Assembly: GCF_020012125.1 (NCBI RefSeq)
Contig: NZ_JAIFAG010000001.1
Span: 930,001-994,000 of the forward strand
DNA: 64,000 bases
Direction of reading: 5' to 3'
Source: Hymenobacter psoromatis
GTDB lineage: Bacteria > Bacteroidota > Bacteroidia > Cytophagales > Hymenobacteraceae
Positions 1 through 8,862 of the stretch are shown here, one piece after another (within the stretch, counting starts at the first letter, position 1; each line of letters begins with the position of its first letter). A program made the translations under genes and the position numbers. Below the pieces are notes generated by a model, which did no database searches, was not told where the DNA came from, and was given only the letters and a program-made list of their open reading frames with translations.

Positions 1-255
1 ATGCAGGTGGCCAAAAAGCACGGCTGCCGGGTGCCCGAAGATATAGCCATTGCTGGCTTCAGCAACGAGGTATTTACCCAGCTCACCGAGCCCGCCCTCA
101 CCACCGTGGACCAGCGCTGCGAGCAAATGGGCCGCACTGCCGTGCAGCAGCTCCAAAAAATGCTCCCTACCCCCGAGCACAAGCCCAGCACCCCCCGCGG
201 TATCGTGCTCAAGCCCCGATTGATAGTGCGCGACTCGTCGCAAAGGGGGGGGTAG
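1..255 (+). CDS. LacI-family transcriptional regulator, C-terminal end (partial)
   Basis: Only the last 84 codons are in the window; the frame is open to the left edge. The peptide has the end of a periplasmic-binding-protein-like effector domain: VPEDIAIAGFSNEVFTQLTE, then TTVDQRCEQMGRTAVQQL, then LKPRLIVRDS. This is the standard C-terminal signature of LacI/GalR regulators (the G-F-[DS]-N/D loop, the TTV...MG..A segment and the final L.PRL..R.S strand). The helix-turn-helix domain lies outside the window. It probably represses a sugar-use operon to the left; the ligand cannot be inferred. Confidence 0.9.
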   Translation: MQVAKKHGCRVPEDIAIAGFSNEVFTQLTEPALTTVDQRCEQMGRTAVQQLQKMLPTPEHKPSTPRGIVLKPRLIVRDSSQRGG

Positions 256-264
256 GGCCGGGCG

Positions 265-816
265 CTAGTTAGCCGATAGCTGTTCGCGGGCCATTTGCTG
301 GGCCAGGCCCTCGCGCAGCAGGGCCGCCTCGGCAAAGTGCCGGTCGCGGAGCAGGCGGCGGTAGCGGGCCGGAATGGGCTGCCCCGCCGCGTAGGCCCGG
401 TTGATGGCCAGCAGGTGGTCTTTGTTGAAACGGTTGGCGTGCACCACGAAGCCCACCAGCGTGCCCGCCAGCACCGCGATGCCGAGCGGAGGTGAAATGG
501 CTTCGCTGGCTACGTGCTGCTGCCCGCGGCTGTCGGTAGTCGAAAGGGGTAAGGCCAGCGAAACCCCCACGATAAACGGAATGGTGTACAGGAAGCCCGC
601 GTAGCGGCGCTTGCGAAACAGCGAGAGCAGCGCCCCGGTAGTGTCGGCCCCGCTGCTGGCACTGGCCTGGTAGCGCGGCAGGTACCAGTTATTGAAAACG
701 AGCACGGCCCCGGCGTCGGCGGGCGAAGCCCCGAGGGGCGGGGTGGGGACGTTGGTTTGGGCCGCCAGCGGCAGGCACAGCAGCCAGGCCGCCAGCAGGC
801 AAAGTACGAAGCGCAT
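265..816 (-). CDS. exported hypothetical protein (paralogue of next gene)
   Basis: 183 residues from the ATG at 816; a TTG three codons upstream is less likely. The N-terminus MRFVLCLLAAWLLCLPLAAQ is a typical signal peptide ending in A-Q. Two hydrophobic stretches follow (GFLYTIPFIVGVSLALP and LGIAVLAGTLVGFVVHA), so the protein probably stays in the inner membrane. The C-terminal segment INRAYAAGQPIPARYRRLL resembles VLAAYAAGQPLPHSLRRKL of the gene just upstream, so the two are diverged tandem paralogues, 13 bp apart and probably co-transcribed. I do not recognise the family. Confidence 0.7.
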   Translation of the reverse strand: MRFVLCLLAAWLLCLPLAAQTNVPTPPLGASPADAGAVLVFNNWYLPRYQASASSGADTTGALLSLFRKRRYAGFLYTIPFIVGVSLALPLSTTDSRGQQHVASEAISPPLGIAVLAGTLVGFVVHANRFNKDHLLAINRAYAAGQPIPARYRRLLRDRHFAEAALLREGLAQQMAREQLSAN

Positions 817-829
817 GGTAGGCAAGGCG

Positions 830-1375
830 TTACTTAACGGTTGGGGCGGCCGGGGTAGCCGGGGCCGGCTGCGCGCTGATGTGCTTATAGGGCACGATGG
901 GTGCCGTAAACAAGCGCCGCTTGAGCTTGCGGCGCAGCGAGTGGGGTAGGGGCTGGCCCGCCGCGTAGGCCGCGAGTACCTGCTCCAGGTGGCCGTTGCT
1001 GTAGCGTAGCAGCTTGGCCGTGCCGTAGGCTAGGAAGGGCGTCGCCACTAATAGCGCCCCGCCCATATTGGTGCCACCGTCAGTAGTAGTGGTGTTATAG
1101 CCGCCGTAACTGGTAGTAGTAGTGCCCGAGCTGGCGGTGCCGAGGCGCACCGCCGAAAGCATGGCGGCAATCATCCACTCTACGCCCCCCGCCTGTCGCC
1201 GGCTATAGAGGTTAATAATGGCCTGGGCCGTGTCGTTGGTGAGGTATTGCCCGCGCAGGCGCTGCTTCAGCTGCTGCGAAGCCAGGGTTTCGCCCTTCGC
1301 GGGCGTTTGGGCGCGGGCGGTGCCGGCCCACAGGCTTGAACTCAGGAACACCGCGAAAAGTAAGCGTTTTATCAT
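830..1375 (-). CDS. exported hypothetical protein (paralogue of neighbour)
   Basis: 181 residues starting at an ATG. A signal peptide is clear (MIKRLLFAVFLSSSLWAGTARAQ is 23 residues, with an A-R-A cleavage motif). A low-complexity Thr/Gly/Tyr segment (GTTTTSYGGYNTTTTDGG, about residues 84-101) precedes a hydrophobic helix GGALLVATPFLAYGTAKLL. The C-terminal YAAGQPLPHSLRRKLKRRLF motif is shared with the downstream gene. Function unknown. The pair looks like a small lineage-specific family of envelope proteins. Confidence 0.7.
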   Translation of the reverse strand: MIKRLLFAVFLSSSLWAGTARAQTPAKGETLASQQLKQRLRGQYLTNDTAQAIINLYSRRQAGGVEWMIAAMLSAVRLGTASSGTTTTSYGGYNTTTTDGGTNMGGALLVATPFLAYGTAKLLRYSNGHLEQVLAAYAAGQPLPHSLRRKLKRRLFTAPIVPYKHISAQPAPATPAAPTVK

Positions 1376-1572
1376 GGGAAATTATATACTTGAAAAAATA
1401 TCAGTAGATTAGTTGGATAGCTAGCTGCGTCCCCAATTGTTATGCCAACCAGCTACTGCCCGCCCCCTCGGCGCGCCACGCTGAGGGCGGTCCACTTCCT
1501 GACAAGCTTCCGCACAAAAAAAACCGCCGACCTGACGCCAGCGGAATTGAAGAACGAGCGAGCAGACAGTTA

Positions 1573-2421
1573 CTATCCTTTCTCGCCGGTAAGTACCAGG
1601 GAGCCAAAGGGTAGGGAAAGCTTTCCCGCTACGAGCAGCGGCTCCAGCTTGCGGAACAACGTGGCCTTGATGGCGGCGCGGGTGGCTTCGTCGGCCTGGC
1701 TCATGGCGGCCACTACGGGGGCGGCTATTTCCAGCATATTTTGCCAGTAGTGCTCGGGGCCGTCGAACTCGACGGTGCTTTGCACTTCTTCGGCGTGCAC
1801 GCCGGAGAAGCCAGCTGTTTCGAGCAGGCCGGCCAGCATTCCCGGCTGGGCGCAGCGAAACATGCCGGGGGCCAACGGCGCGGGTGCGGGCAGCGCCAGG
1901 TGGGGGCTCATGCTGGCCATCATGGTGGCTATCCAGGGGTTGTGGGCCGGGGCCGCCCACACGCAGGTGGCCAGCCGGCCGCCGGGCTTCAGCACCCGGT
2001 GCATTTCCTGGGCAGCCAGCAGCATATCGGGGAAAAACATGAAGCCCATGCGGCAGCTCACGGCATCGAAGCGCTGGTCCAGGAAGGGTAGGGCGCAGGC
2101 ATCGCCGGCCACGGCCGCGTAGTTGGCCAGGCCCTGCTGGGCGGCATTGTCGTGGGCTACGGCCAGCATTCCTACGGAAAGGTCTAACCCCACCACGCTG
2201 CCCTGCGATGCGAGCCGCGCGATGCTCAGGCCCGGCTCGCCGGTGCCGGTGGCAATGTCCAGCACCTGGTCGGTGGGCTGAATATGCAGCGCCTCAATAA
2301 TTTTCGTGCCCATCGGGCGCAAAAAATCCATCGTCCAGGCATCCCACTTGCGCCAGCCGGGCGAAAACGTATCCCAGGTTTGCTGCTGCTGGTCGCGGAT
2401 TTGAGTAAGGGCGGCTTCCAT
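1573..2421 (-). CDS. class I SAM-dependent methyltransferase (UbiE/Methyltransf_11-like)
   Basis: 282 residues. SAM-binding motif I is VLDIATGTGEPGLSIA (about residues 52-67), followed by VVGLDLSVGMLAVA (motif post-I), GDACALPFLDQRFDAVSC (motif II) and EMHRVLKPGGRLATCVW (motif III). This is the pattern of UbiE-like methyltransferases acting on small molecules. The substrate is unknown, and no quinone biosynthesis gene is adjacent, so ubiE/menG should not be assigned. It is single and separated from the cys cluster by the terminator at 2522-2556. Confidence 0.85.
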   Translation of the reverse strand: MEAALTQIRDQQQQTWDTFSPGWRKWDAWTMDFLRPMGTKIIEALHIQPTDQVLDIATGTGEPGLSIARLASQGSVVGLDLSVGMLAVAHDNAAQQGLANYAAVAGDACALPFLDQRFDAVSCRMGFMFFPDMLLAAQEMHRVLKPGGRLATCVWAAPAHNPWIATMMASMSPHLALPAPAPLAPGMFRCAQPGMLAGLLETAGFSGVHAEEVQSTVEFDGPEHYWQNMLEIAAPVVAAMSQADEATRAAIKATLFRKLEPLLVAGKLSLPFGSLVLTGEKG

Positions 2422-2521
2422 AGAACGGGGGAAATAGGGGTAGCGGGAACGCGAATGAATGTTTGAAATTAAGCGTAATTAATTGAAAGTCAAAATAAAA
2501 AACTTCGTTAGCGTAGCGCCT

Positions 2522-2556
2522 AAAAAAGCCCCGCCAGCAGGTTGCTAGCGGGGCTT
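2522..2556 (-). terminator. intrinsic terminator of the cys cluster
   Basis: A 9-bp GC-rich stem (AAGCCCCGC with GCGGGGCTT, 13-nt loop) is followed on the minus strand by a T-run. It lies 51 bp past the stop of the Rossmann-TauE gene, where the cys transcription unit should end. Confidence 0.75.
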
Positions 2557-2606
2557 GGCGGCCGACTGATGACCAGGGAAGGGGATTGGGAAAAGGTATT
2601 GCTGCC

Positions 2607-3896
2607 CTACCCCCCCAGCAGTTCCAAGCCGTGGCGTAGCGCCCACAGGCTCCAGGCCACCACCATCAGCCCCACACCGATGAACATGAGGCGGGTAGGG
2701 ATGCGCCCGGCCAGGCGGGCGGCCAGCGGCGCGGCCGCCACGCCGCCCACAATGAGGCCGGCCACAATTTGCCAGTGCGAGAGGCCGCCCATCGAGAAAA
2801 AGGTGAGCGCACTAGCGAGAGTCACGAAAAACTCGACCAGGCTCACTGTGCCGATGACGAAGTTGGGCGTGCGGCCGTTAGCAATGAGTGTGCTCGTGAC
2901 CAGCGGCCCCCAGCCGCCCCCACCAAACGAATCGAGGAAGCCACCCGCACCAGCCAGCCAGCCCGCATTCTTCACTTTGCGGCGCACCTGCGGCTGTTTG
3001 CGCACGGCCTTGGCAATGATGCGGATGCCCAGAATGAGCAGGTATACGGCCAGCAGCGGCTTGATATAATTCGCGTATTTGACCCCAAAATGGACCAGCA
3101 GCAGCGCCCCGCCCACCGAGCCCGCGATGCCGGGCAGCAGCAGCACCTTGAACAGCCGCTTATTCACGTTGCCAAACTGGTAGTGGTGGTAGCCCGACGC
3201 GCCGCTGGTAAACATCTCGGCCGTGTGAATACTGGCGCTTACCGCCAACGGGTTCAGCCCCAACGACATTAAGCTGATGGCCGATACCACGCCGTAGCCC
3301 ATGCCCAGCATCCCGTCAATAAGCTGCGCCCCAAAACCCACCGCTACGAAGGTGTAGAACATGCCCGAATTCTGAGCGATGTGCAACACCTGCGGCCAGG
3401 TAAAATAATACGATAAAATGCTGAGCACCAAGAAGCCCGCGAACGCGGCCAGCGAATAGGTTGCCACCCGCTGCCAGTAGGCCACGGCCGCTACCTCATC
3501 GGGGGGGCCGAGGGCGGCCACGGCGTGCAGGCGGCGGGCGGCCGCGCCAGCCCGCACCAGCCCGTGCAGCACGGCATCATCGGTGGCCACCAGCACGAGG
3601 TCGTGGCCGGGTAGGTCGTTGGGCTCGAAGGTGCGCTCCAGCAGTACCACCTGCGGGTGGCGGGCGGCCAGAGCGCGCAGGGTGGGCCGCAGCCGCGGAG
3701 CCACTACCGTGACGGCGGCCGTGGGCTCGGCGGCCAGCACGGCCGCGAGCTGCTCTAAAGCTTCAGGGCCGCCGCCCACCAGCAAAATACGCCGCTGCGC
3801 CAAGTCCAGAAACACGGGTAGCGGGCCGCCGCCCACCGGCCTGGGCCTGGGAGCAGCCGCGGTTGGCGGCGGGGGCGTAAGCAGGTCAGTTGCCAT
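2607..3896 (-). CDS. fusion: siroheme-synthase-like Rossmann domain + TauE/SafE (TSUP) membrane permease
   Basis: 429 residues in two parts. Residues about 25-150 form a Met8/CysG-N-like Rossmann domain: PVFLDLAQRRILLVGGGPEA, then LVLVATDDAVLHGLV. Residues about 155-425 form a TauE/SafE (DUF81/TSUP) permease with some eight hydrophobic segments and the typical GFGAQLIDGMLGMGYGV and GGFLDSFGGGGWGPLV repeats. The CysG catalytic region (N-V-V-D) reads V-A-A-L here and the CysG dimerisation domain is missing, so the first half may bind nucleotide or sense redox state rather than make siroheme. It is last in the cys cluster, 20 bp after cysI. Likely role: sulfite or sulfate movement coupled to assimilation. 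Confidence 0.85.
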   Translation of the reverse strand: MATDLLTPPPPTAAAPRPRPVGGGPLPVFLDLAQRRILLVGGGPEALEQLAAVLAAEPTAAVTVVAPRLRPTLRALAARHPQVVLLERTFEPNDLPGHDLVLVATDDAVLHGLVRAGAAARRLHAVAALGPPDEVAAVAYWQRVATYSLAAFAGFLVLSILSYYFTWPQVLHIAQNSGMFYTFVAVGFGAQLIDGMLGMGYGVVSAISLMSLGLNPLAVSASIHTAEMFTSGASGYHHYQFGNVNKRLFKVLLLPGIAGSVGGALLLVHFGVKYANYIKPLLAVYLLILGIRIIAKAVRKQPQVRRKVKNAGWLAGAGGFLDSFGGGGWGPLVTSTLIANGRTPNFVIGTVSLVEFFVTLASALTFFSMGGLSHWQIVAGLIVGGVAAAPLAARLAGRIPTRLMFIGVGLMVVAWSLWALRHGLELLGG

Positions 3897-3916
3897 AATT
3901 CGAGGTAAAATACGAC

Positions 3917-5632
3917 TCAGGCGTGAAAATCCAACCCGCGCACGGTGGCTTTCACTACCCCCGTCCGCACCACGAAGTCGCCAAAACCCTCATTGAACTG
4001 GCGATTAGTGGCGTAAGTGGCCAACAGGGGAGTTAATTCCTGCAAAATGTCATCTTCATCCAGCATCTCACGGTAGAGCTTATTAAGCCGTTCGCCGGCG
4101 TGGTCGGCGCCTAGGTAGAGGTTGTAGCGGCCGGGCGCGCGGCCCACCAAGCCGATTTCGCCCAGGTAGGGGCGGGCGCAGCCATTCGGGCAGCCCGTCA
4201 TGCGGATGAGGATGCCGTTTTCGGCCAGGCCGTGGGCCCGAATTACGGCATCGAGCTTATCGAGCAGCTGGGGCAGGTAGCGCTCGGCTTCGGCGAAGGC
4301 CTGCGAGCAGGTGTTGAGGGCCACGCAGGCCAGGGCGTCGCGGCGCAGGGCGGTGAGCTGCTCGGCCTTGGGCGCGGCACCGTTTTCTTCCAGAACAGCT
4401 TGAACACGAGCGCGGTGCTGCGGCTCAATGTTGGCCAGAATCAGGTTTTGGTTGCCCGTGAGGCGAAACTCGCCAGTGTGGAAGCTGCTGATTTCGCGCA
4501 GCGCCGACTTCAACCGGTAGCCCGGCCGGTCGAGTATGCGCCCGCCTTCCACAAACAACACGAGCTGCGACAAACCGTTGGTGCCCTGCGTCCACCCAAA
4601 GGCGTCGCTGGAGCTGTAAAACTGGTAGGGCCGCGCCTCGGCCAGCGCGTAGCCTAGGCGCTGGTGCAGCTCGGCCACCACGGCCGGCAGGCCCACGCGG
4701 TCGATGGTATACTTGAAGCGCGAGATTTTGCGGTTAGCGCGGTTGCCCCAGTCGCGTTGAATAGTCACGATTTTCTCGCACACTTCCAGTACTTTATCTG
4801 GAGTCACGAAGCCGATGAGGTCGGCCAGGCGGGGGTAGGTTTCGGGCAGGCCAAAGGTCATGCCCAGCCCACCCCCGATGGCCACGTTGAAGCCCGCCAG
4901 CGCGCCATTTTCCTCAATAGCGATAAGGCCAATGTCATTAGAAAAGATGTCGGAGTCGTTGTAGGGGGGTAGGGCCAGCGCGATTTTGAACTTGCGCGGC
5001 AGGTAGGTGTGGCCGTAAATCGGCTCGTCGTCCACGGCTTCGGTGGTTTCGAGCAGGCTGCCATCGAGCCAGATTTCGCGGTAGGCCGTGGTGCGCGGCG
5101 TGAGGTGCGTGCTGATGGCCTGGGCCAGCGCCACCACCTCGCCGTGCAGCGCCGACTCGTGCGGGTTGGTGTTGCACATCACGTTGCGGTTCACGTCGCC
5201 GCAGCCCGCGATGCTGTCCATCTGCACCTCATTAAAACCCTGAATAGCAGCTGGTAAATCGCGCTTCAACACGCCGTGCAGCTGAAACGTCTGGCGCGTG
5301 GTAAGCTTCATCGTGCCGTTGCCGTAGGCGTCGGCCAGCGCATCCAGGCGCTGCCACTGCGCCGCCGAGGCCACGCCGCCCGGCACCCGCACCCGAATCA
5401 TAAAGGAGAACAGCGGCTCCAGCTTCTGGCGCTTGCGCTCGCTTTCGAGGTCGCGGTCGGTTTGCTGGTATGAGCCGTGAAACTTGATGAGGTGCGTATC
5501 GTCGGGGTTCAGCGCGCCGGTGAGGCGGTTGTTGAGGCTCTCGACAATAGTGCCGCGCAGGTAGCGGCTGGCAACTTTCACGTGCTCGACTTCGGAGTGC
5601 GCAGGGGGGGTAGGGGGCAGGATAACGGACAT
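3917..5632 (-). CDS. cysI: assimilatory sulfite reductase, hemoprotein subunit
   Basis: 571 residues. It reduces sulfite to sulfide with six electrons at a coupled siroheme-[4Fe-4S] centre. The four cluster-binding cysteines are visible as CVALNTC (C-x5-C) and TGCPNGC (C-x3-C) in the last third. The siroheme-contact region GCGDVNRNVMCNTNP and a tandem-duplicated N-terminal ferredoxin-like half are also present. The length matches E. coli CysI. Electrons should come from CysJ, encoded on the same strand but separated here by a TonB receptor gene. Siroheme needs CobA, also in the cluster. Confidence 0.96.
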   Translation of the reverse strand: MSVILPPTPPAHSEVEHVKVASRYLRGTIVESLNNRLTGALNPDDTHLIKFHGSYQQTDRDLESERKRQKLEPLFSFMIRVRVPGGVASAAQWQRLDALADAYGNGTMKLTTRQTFQLHGVLKRDLPAAIQGFNEVQMDSIAGCGDVNRNVMCNTNPHESALHGEVVALAQAISTHLTPRTTAYREIWLDGSLLETTEAVDDEPIYGHTYLPRKFKIALALPPYNDSDIFSNDIGLIAIEENGALAGFNVAIGGGLGMTFGLPETYPRLADLIGFVTPDKVLEVCEKIVTIQRDWGNRANRKISRFKYTIDRVGLPAVVAELHQRLGYALAEARPYQFYSSSDAFGWTQGTNGLSQLVLFVEGGRILDRPGYRLKSALREISSFHTGEFRLTGNQNLILANIEPQHRARVQAVLEENGAAPKAEQLTALRRDALACVALNTCSQAFAEAERYLPQLLDKLDAVIRAHGLAENGILIRMTGCPNGCARPYLGEIGLVGRAPGRYNLYLGADHAGERLNKLYREMLDEDDILQELTPLLATYATNRQFNEGFGDFVVRTGVVKATVRGLDFHA

Positions 5633-5642
5633 GGAATGGGGG

Positions 5643-5718
5643 AGTTAAAAGTTAAAAGTGAAGAGTTAAAATCGCGTAAGCCATTCAGCTTTAACTTTTA
5701 ACGCTAAACTTTTAACTT
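5643..5718. repeat. AT-rich inverted repeat (GTTAAAAGT family), cysI/TonB junction
   Basis: Interrupted arms built from GTTAAAAG and its complement CTTTTAAC units. The same word GTTAAAAGTGAAGAGTTAAA recurs at the cysJ/cobA junction (10706-10771). It sits in the gap between cysI and the receptor gene. A role as hairpin or processing site is inference. Confidence 0.7.
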
Positions 5719-5720
5719 AT

Positions 5721-8624
5721 TTAATGCAGCACCGTGGCATCGAACGTGATGCTGGCGTAGTAGAGCGCCCCGATGGTGGGGCCGGCGGCGTACTGGTAGT
5801 AGCGGCGGTCAAACACGTTGGTGCCGCCGACTTTGATGGTCGATTTCAGATTCGGCACGCGCAGGTTTACCTGGGCATCGAGGTTGGTGTAGGCGGGAAC
5901 CTGGCCGTTGGCCAGCGGGCTTTCCCAGTAAAAGGAAGTTTGCCAGTGGTACACGATGTTGAAGCCCAGGTTGCGCGCGATTTCGCGGTTGCCAAACGAG
6001 GCGCTGCCGGCCCATTTCGGGGTGTTGAAACCCGTCACGAACACGTCCGCCGCGCTGTTGGCCGACAAGGCGTTGTAGTTAATATTGCCGCCTGCCGTGA
6101 ATTTGCCGATGAAGTTGTAGGTCAGGCCCAGCGTGGAGCCGTAGCTGTGGTAATTCTGGCGCGAGTTGGTGTACACGCGGTAGCGGTCCTGGCGGGCATC
6201 GCGGTTGGCGCGCAGGGCGGCCAGCGCGGCGGCATCGGTGCCCACGGCCACCTGGTTGCCGCTGGCATCTTTGGGCACGCTCACTTCTACCTGGCCCAAA
6301 AAGCCCGAGTACACGTTATAATACGCATCGGCGTCAATGGCTAACTTATTGTCGAGCAGCACGCTGCGGTAGCCCACCTCGAAGGCGTTGATTTGCTCGG
6401 GCTGCTCGGTGGGCAGGTTGGCTACTTGCAGCAGGCGGCTGTTTTGGGGCAGCACGGCGGCCTGGGCGGCGGTCGTGCCGTTGTTGGCGGCCACGTAGGC
6501 GTTCACGGCCGCGTTGAACTGGTCGATGGAGGCGCGGGTGTAGGAATTTTGCAGGTAATTCAGCCCGTCGTTCACGCGGGCCAGGCCGCCCACGCGGCGC
6601 ACGTTGCCGTTGTTCACGAAGGAAAGGGCCTCAAACAGCGACGGAAAACGCCAGCCATTCTGGTACGAAGCCCGGAAATTGTGCTTCTCGGCCAGCGTGT
6701 ACACGGCCGCCAGGCGCGGGTTTACCTTGGCCGTAAACTCGGGGTTATAATCCACCCGCAGCGACCCGGTGAGCTTAAGCTTGTCGTCGAGCAGCAGCTT
6801 AGTGCCCTGCACAAAGGCTCCGAACTTATTGTAATACACGTAGTTGCCGCCCGGCTGATTGCGCTCGGCCAGCGGCCGGCTGAAATCCACGAAGTTGTTG
6901 CCGTCGGGAATAATCTGGTACACGCGGGCATCGGCGCCCACCAGCACATCCAGAAACTTGATGCGCGGGCCCAGGTTCCAGGTGCCCTCGGTGTGGTAGG
7001 TGCGGCTGTGCTGCGACAGCGCCGCGCCGCCCGGAATGGGCGCGCCCTTCACGTTCACGCCGCTGTCCCAGTTATTTATACCGATAATCTGGTTTTTGAG
7101 GTCGTTGAAAGCCTGCGTGCCGGGCTCGGCGCGGCCGGCGTCGGCGGCGGCGCGGGCGGCCACCATCGCCGGGGCCAGCCCTACCCCCGCCTGTAGCTGG
7201 CTTTGCAGGGCAGTGGTGAATTTTTTGCCCCACACCGCGTTCGAGCCGTTTTGCAGGTCCAGGTTCAGCGCTAGTGGGTTGAGGTTGTACGAGTTACCCG
7301 TGTTTTCGAGCAGCGTGTAGGCCCGCACCGCAAAGTCGCTGCCCTTCAGCTCCAGTTTGTGGTTTTGCACCGTCACGCCATCGAGCTGAATTTTGTTGCC
7401 GCGCTGAAACACGCCGTCCATCAGCCCAAACCGGTAGTTGTAGCTCAGCTCTACCTTGTCGGTCAGCTTATAATACACACTGGCGTCGGCCTTGATGTTG
7501 CGCACCACGGGGTGAACCAGGTCCTTCTCGTAGTAGCCCGTGCGGGTTACGGTAAACGTCTGGTTTTTACCCTGATAAGGAATCGTAATGGAGAGCGACG
7601 AGTTGGTGTCGTCGCCGTAGCGGTTCCAGAGGTCGGCGGCCGGGTTGTAGGCGCCCGCCAGCTCCGGAAAGGCCGGGTTGGCCGTGGCCAGCGGCTGCGG
7701 GTTCTGGTCGGTTTGGGTGTTCGAGAGCCAGTCGGTGCCCCGCAGGTAGTCGAGGTTCACCTTGTAGGCCCAGCGGCTGTCGGTGCCAAACGCCTGCGCC
7801 CAGCGCACGGCCGTTTCGGTGAGCACGCTCGGGTTGCGGTCGATGCCATCGACGTGGTTTACCCCGATTTTTTGGTACACGCTCAGGCCCTGGTAGGTGT
7901 AGGCGCTCTTGGTGGTGAGATTGGCCAGGCCGTTGATGGCGTTCATGCCATACAGGGCCGAGGCCGCGCCGGGCGTGATTTCCACGCTGGCAATGTCCAA
8001 TTCGGTCGGCCCGATGGCGTTGCCCAGCGGCACGCCCAGGGTGGCGGCCTGCATATCCACGCCATCCACGAGCTGCATGAAGCGGAAGTTATTCGGCACG
8101 TTAAAGCCCCTAGTATTCGGCACTTTAAAGGTGAGGCTGCTGGTGAGCATCTGCACGCCCTTCACGTTTTCGAGCGCATCATAAAAGCTCGGGGCCGGCG
8201 TTTCCTTGATGGCCCGAATGTCGAGCTTCTCAATGGCCACCGGCGACTTCAGCCGGCTTTCCTCCACCCGCGAGGCCGATACGACTACCTCACTGGTCAG
8301 CACGTTCTTCGCCTCTAGCGCTACCGAAACGGGCTGGCTGGCGCTGCCTATTTCCAGCTCCTGCGTATCGTGGCCCAGGGCGTTAAAGACCAAAATGAAG
8401 GGGTAGCGCAGCTTCGCCCTGAAGGCAAACCGGCCGTCGCTGTCGCTCTGCGTGCCCACGCTGGCACCCTTCACGCTAACGCTGACGCCGGGCAGCGCCT
8501 CCCCGGTGCCTTTTTCGCGCACTACGCCACTGATGGCAATCAGGTCGGTTTGGGCCAGGGCATCCACTGGGCTGGCAAGCAGCAGGGCCGGGGCTAAGAC
8601 AAAAGAAGAGTAAACGGGCTTCAT
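5721..8624 (-). CDS. TonB-dependent outer-membrane receptor with CarboxypepD_reg-like domain
   Basis: 967 residues. After a signal peptide (MKPVYSSFVLAPALLLASPV) comes a carboxypeptidase-regulatory-like domain, about residues 30-110 (ISGVVREKGTGEALPGVSVS). Next is a plug domain, about 120-235 (VSASRVEESRLKSPVAIEKL; NAIGPTELDIASVEITPGAA), then a long 22-strand-type barrel with typical segments such as NRYGDDTNSSLSITIPY and a C-terminal aromatic strand (YYASITFDATVLH). No SusD partner lies nearby. Its place between cysJ and cysI suggests it imports a sulfur compound or a cofactor for sulfur assimilation. The ligand is unknown. Confidence 0.93.
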   Translation of the reverse strand: MKPVYSSFVLAPALLLASPVDALAQTDLIAISGVVREKGTGEALPGVSVSVKGASVGTQSDSDGRFAFRAKLRYPFILVFNALGHDTQELEIGSASQPVSVALEAKNVLTSEVVVSASRVEESRLKSPVAIEKLDIRAIKETPAPSFYDALENVKGVQMLTSSLTFKVPNTRGFNVPNNFRFMQLVDGVDMQAATLGVPLGNAIGPTELDIASVEITPGAASALYGMNAINGLANLTTKSAYTYQGLSVYQKIGVNHVDGIDRNPSVLTETAVRWAQAFGTDSRWAYKVNLDYLRGTDWLSNTQTDQNPQPLATANPAFPELAGAYNPAADLWNRYGDDTNSSLSITIPYQGKNQTFTVTRTGYYEKDLVHPVVRNIKADASVYYKLTDKVELSYNYRFGLMDGVFQRGNKIQLDGVTVQNHKLELKGSDFAVRAYTLLENTGNSYNLNPLALNLDLQNGSNAVWGKKFTTALQSQLQAGVGLAPAMVAARAAADAGRAEPGTQAFNDLKNQIIGINNWDSGVNVKGAPIPGGAALSQHSRTYHTEGTWNLGPRIKFLDVLVGADARVYQIIPDGNNFVDFSRPLAERNQPGGNYVYYNKFGAFVQGTKLLLDDKLKLTGSLRVDYNPEFTAKVNPRLAAVYTLAEKHNFRASYQNGWRFPSLFEALSFVNNGNVRRVGGLARVNDGLNYLQNSYTRASIDQFNAAVNAYVAANNGTTAAQAAVLPQNSRLLQVANLPTEQPEQINAFEVGYRSVLLDNKLAIDADAYYNVYSGFLGQVEVSVPKDASGNQVAVGTDAAALAALRANRDARQDRYRVYTNSRQNYHSYGSTLGLTYNFIGKFTAGGNINYNALSANSAADVFVTGFNTPKWAGSASFGNREIARNLGFNIVYHWQTSFYWESPLANGQVPAYTNLDAQVNLRVPNLKSTIKVGGTNVFDRRYYQYAAGPTIGALYYASITFDATVLH

Positions 8625-8862
8625 TCCAAAAAAATATAACTTTCAGTAAATGAGGCAGTGAGTGCGGGCCGGCTGGCCCAGATTAGTCAGGAATCCGGCG
8701 GCTGCAAATAGCGAACCTGGCTCCAGGCTGGCTTCAACAACAGCACCCAGCGAGGCTGGCAGCGGCAAGTATTTTCGGAGGTAGGAAAGCGCTCATCATG
8801 ATTTTGCCCTTCAAAAAGGGCGGGTTAATCAACTATTCTTCCGGTTGATTTTTAAATAGTTA

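Noticed and set aside
1421..1960. 179-codon ORF overlapping the methyltransferase
   Set aside because: Frame-shifted shadow of the methyltransferase gene; Arg/Pro-rich, no motif.
7359..8318. 319-codon ORF antisense to the TonB receptor (similarly 5724-6344 and 6393-7196)
   Set aside because: Shadow frames of a GC-rich gene; the products are Val/Ala/His-rich low-complexity chains with no family match.
8625..8862. A second riboswitch (SAM or cobalamin) ahead of the TonB receptor
   Set aside because: No SAM-I core words, no cobalamin-box GCCACTG. Only a small hairpin next to the cysJ stop (AATCAAC/GTTGATT) is seen.
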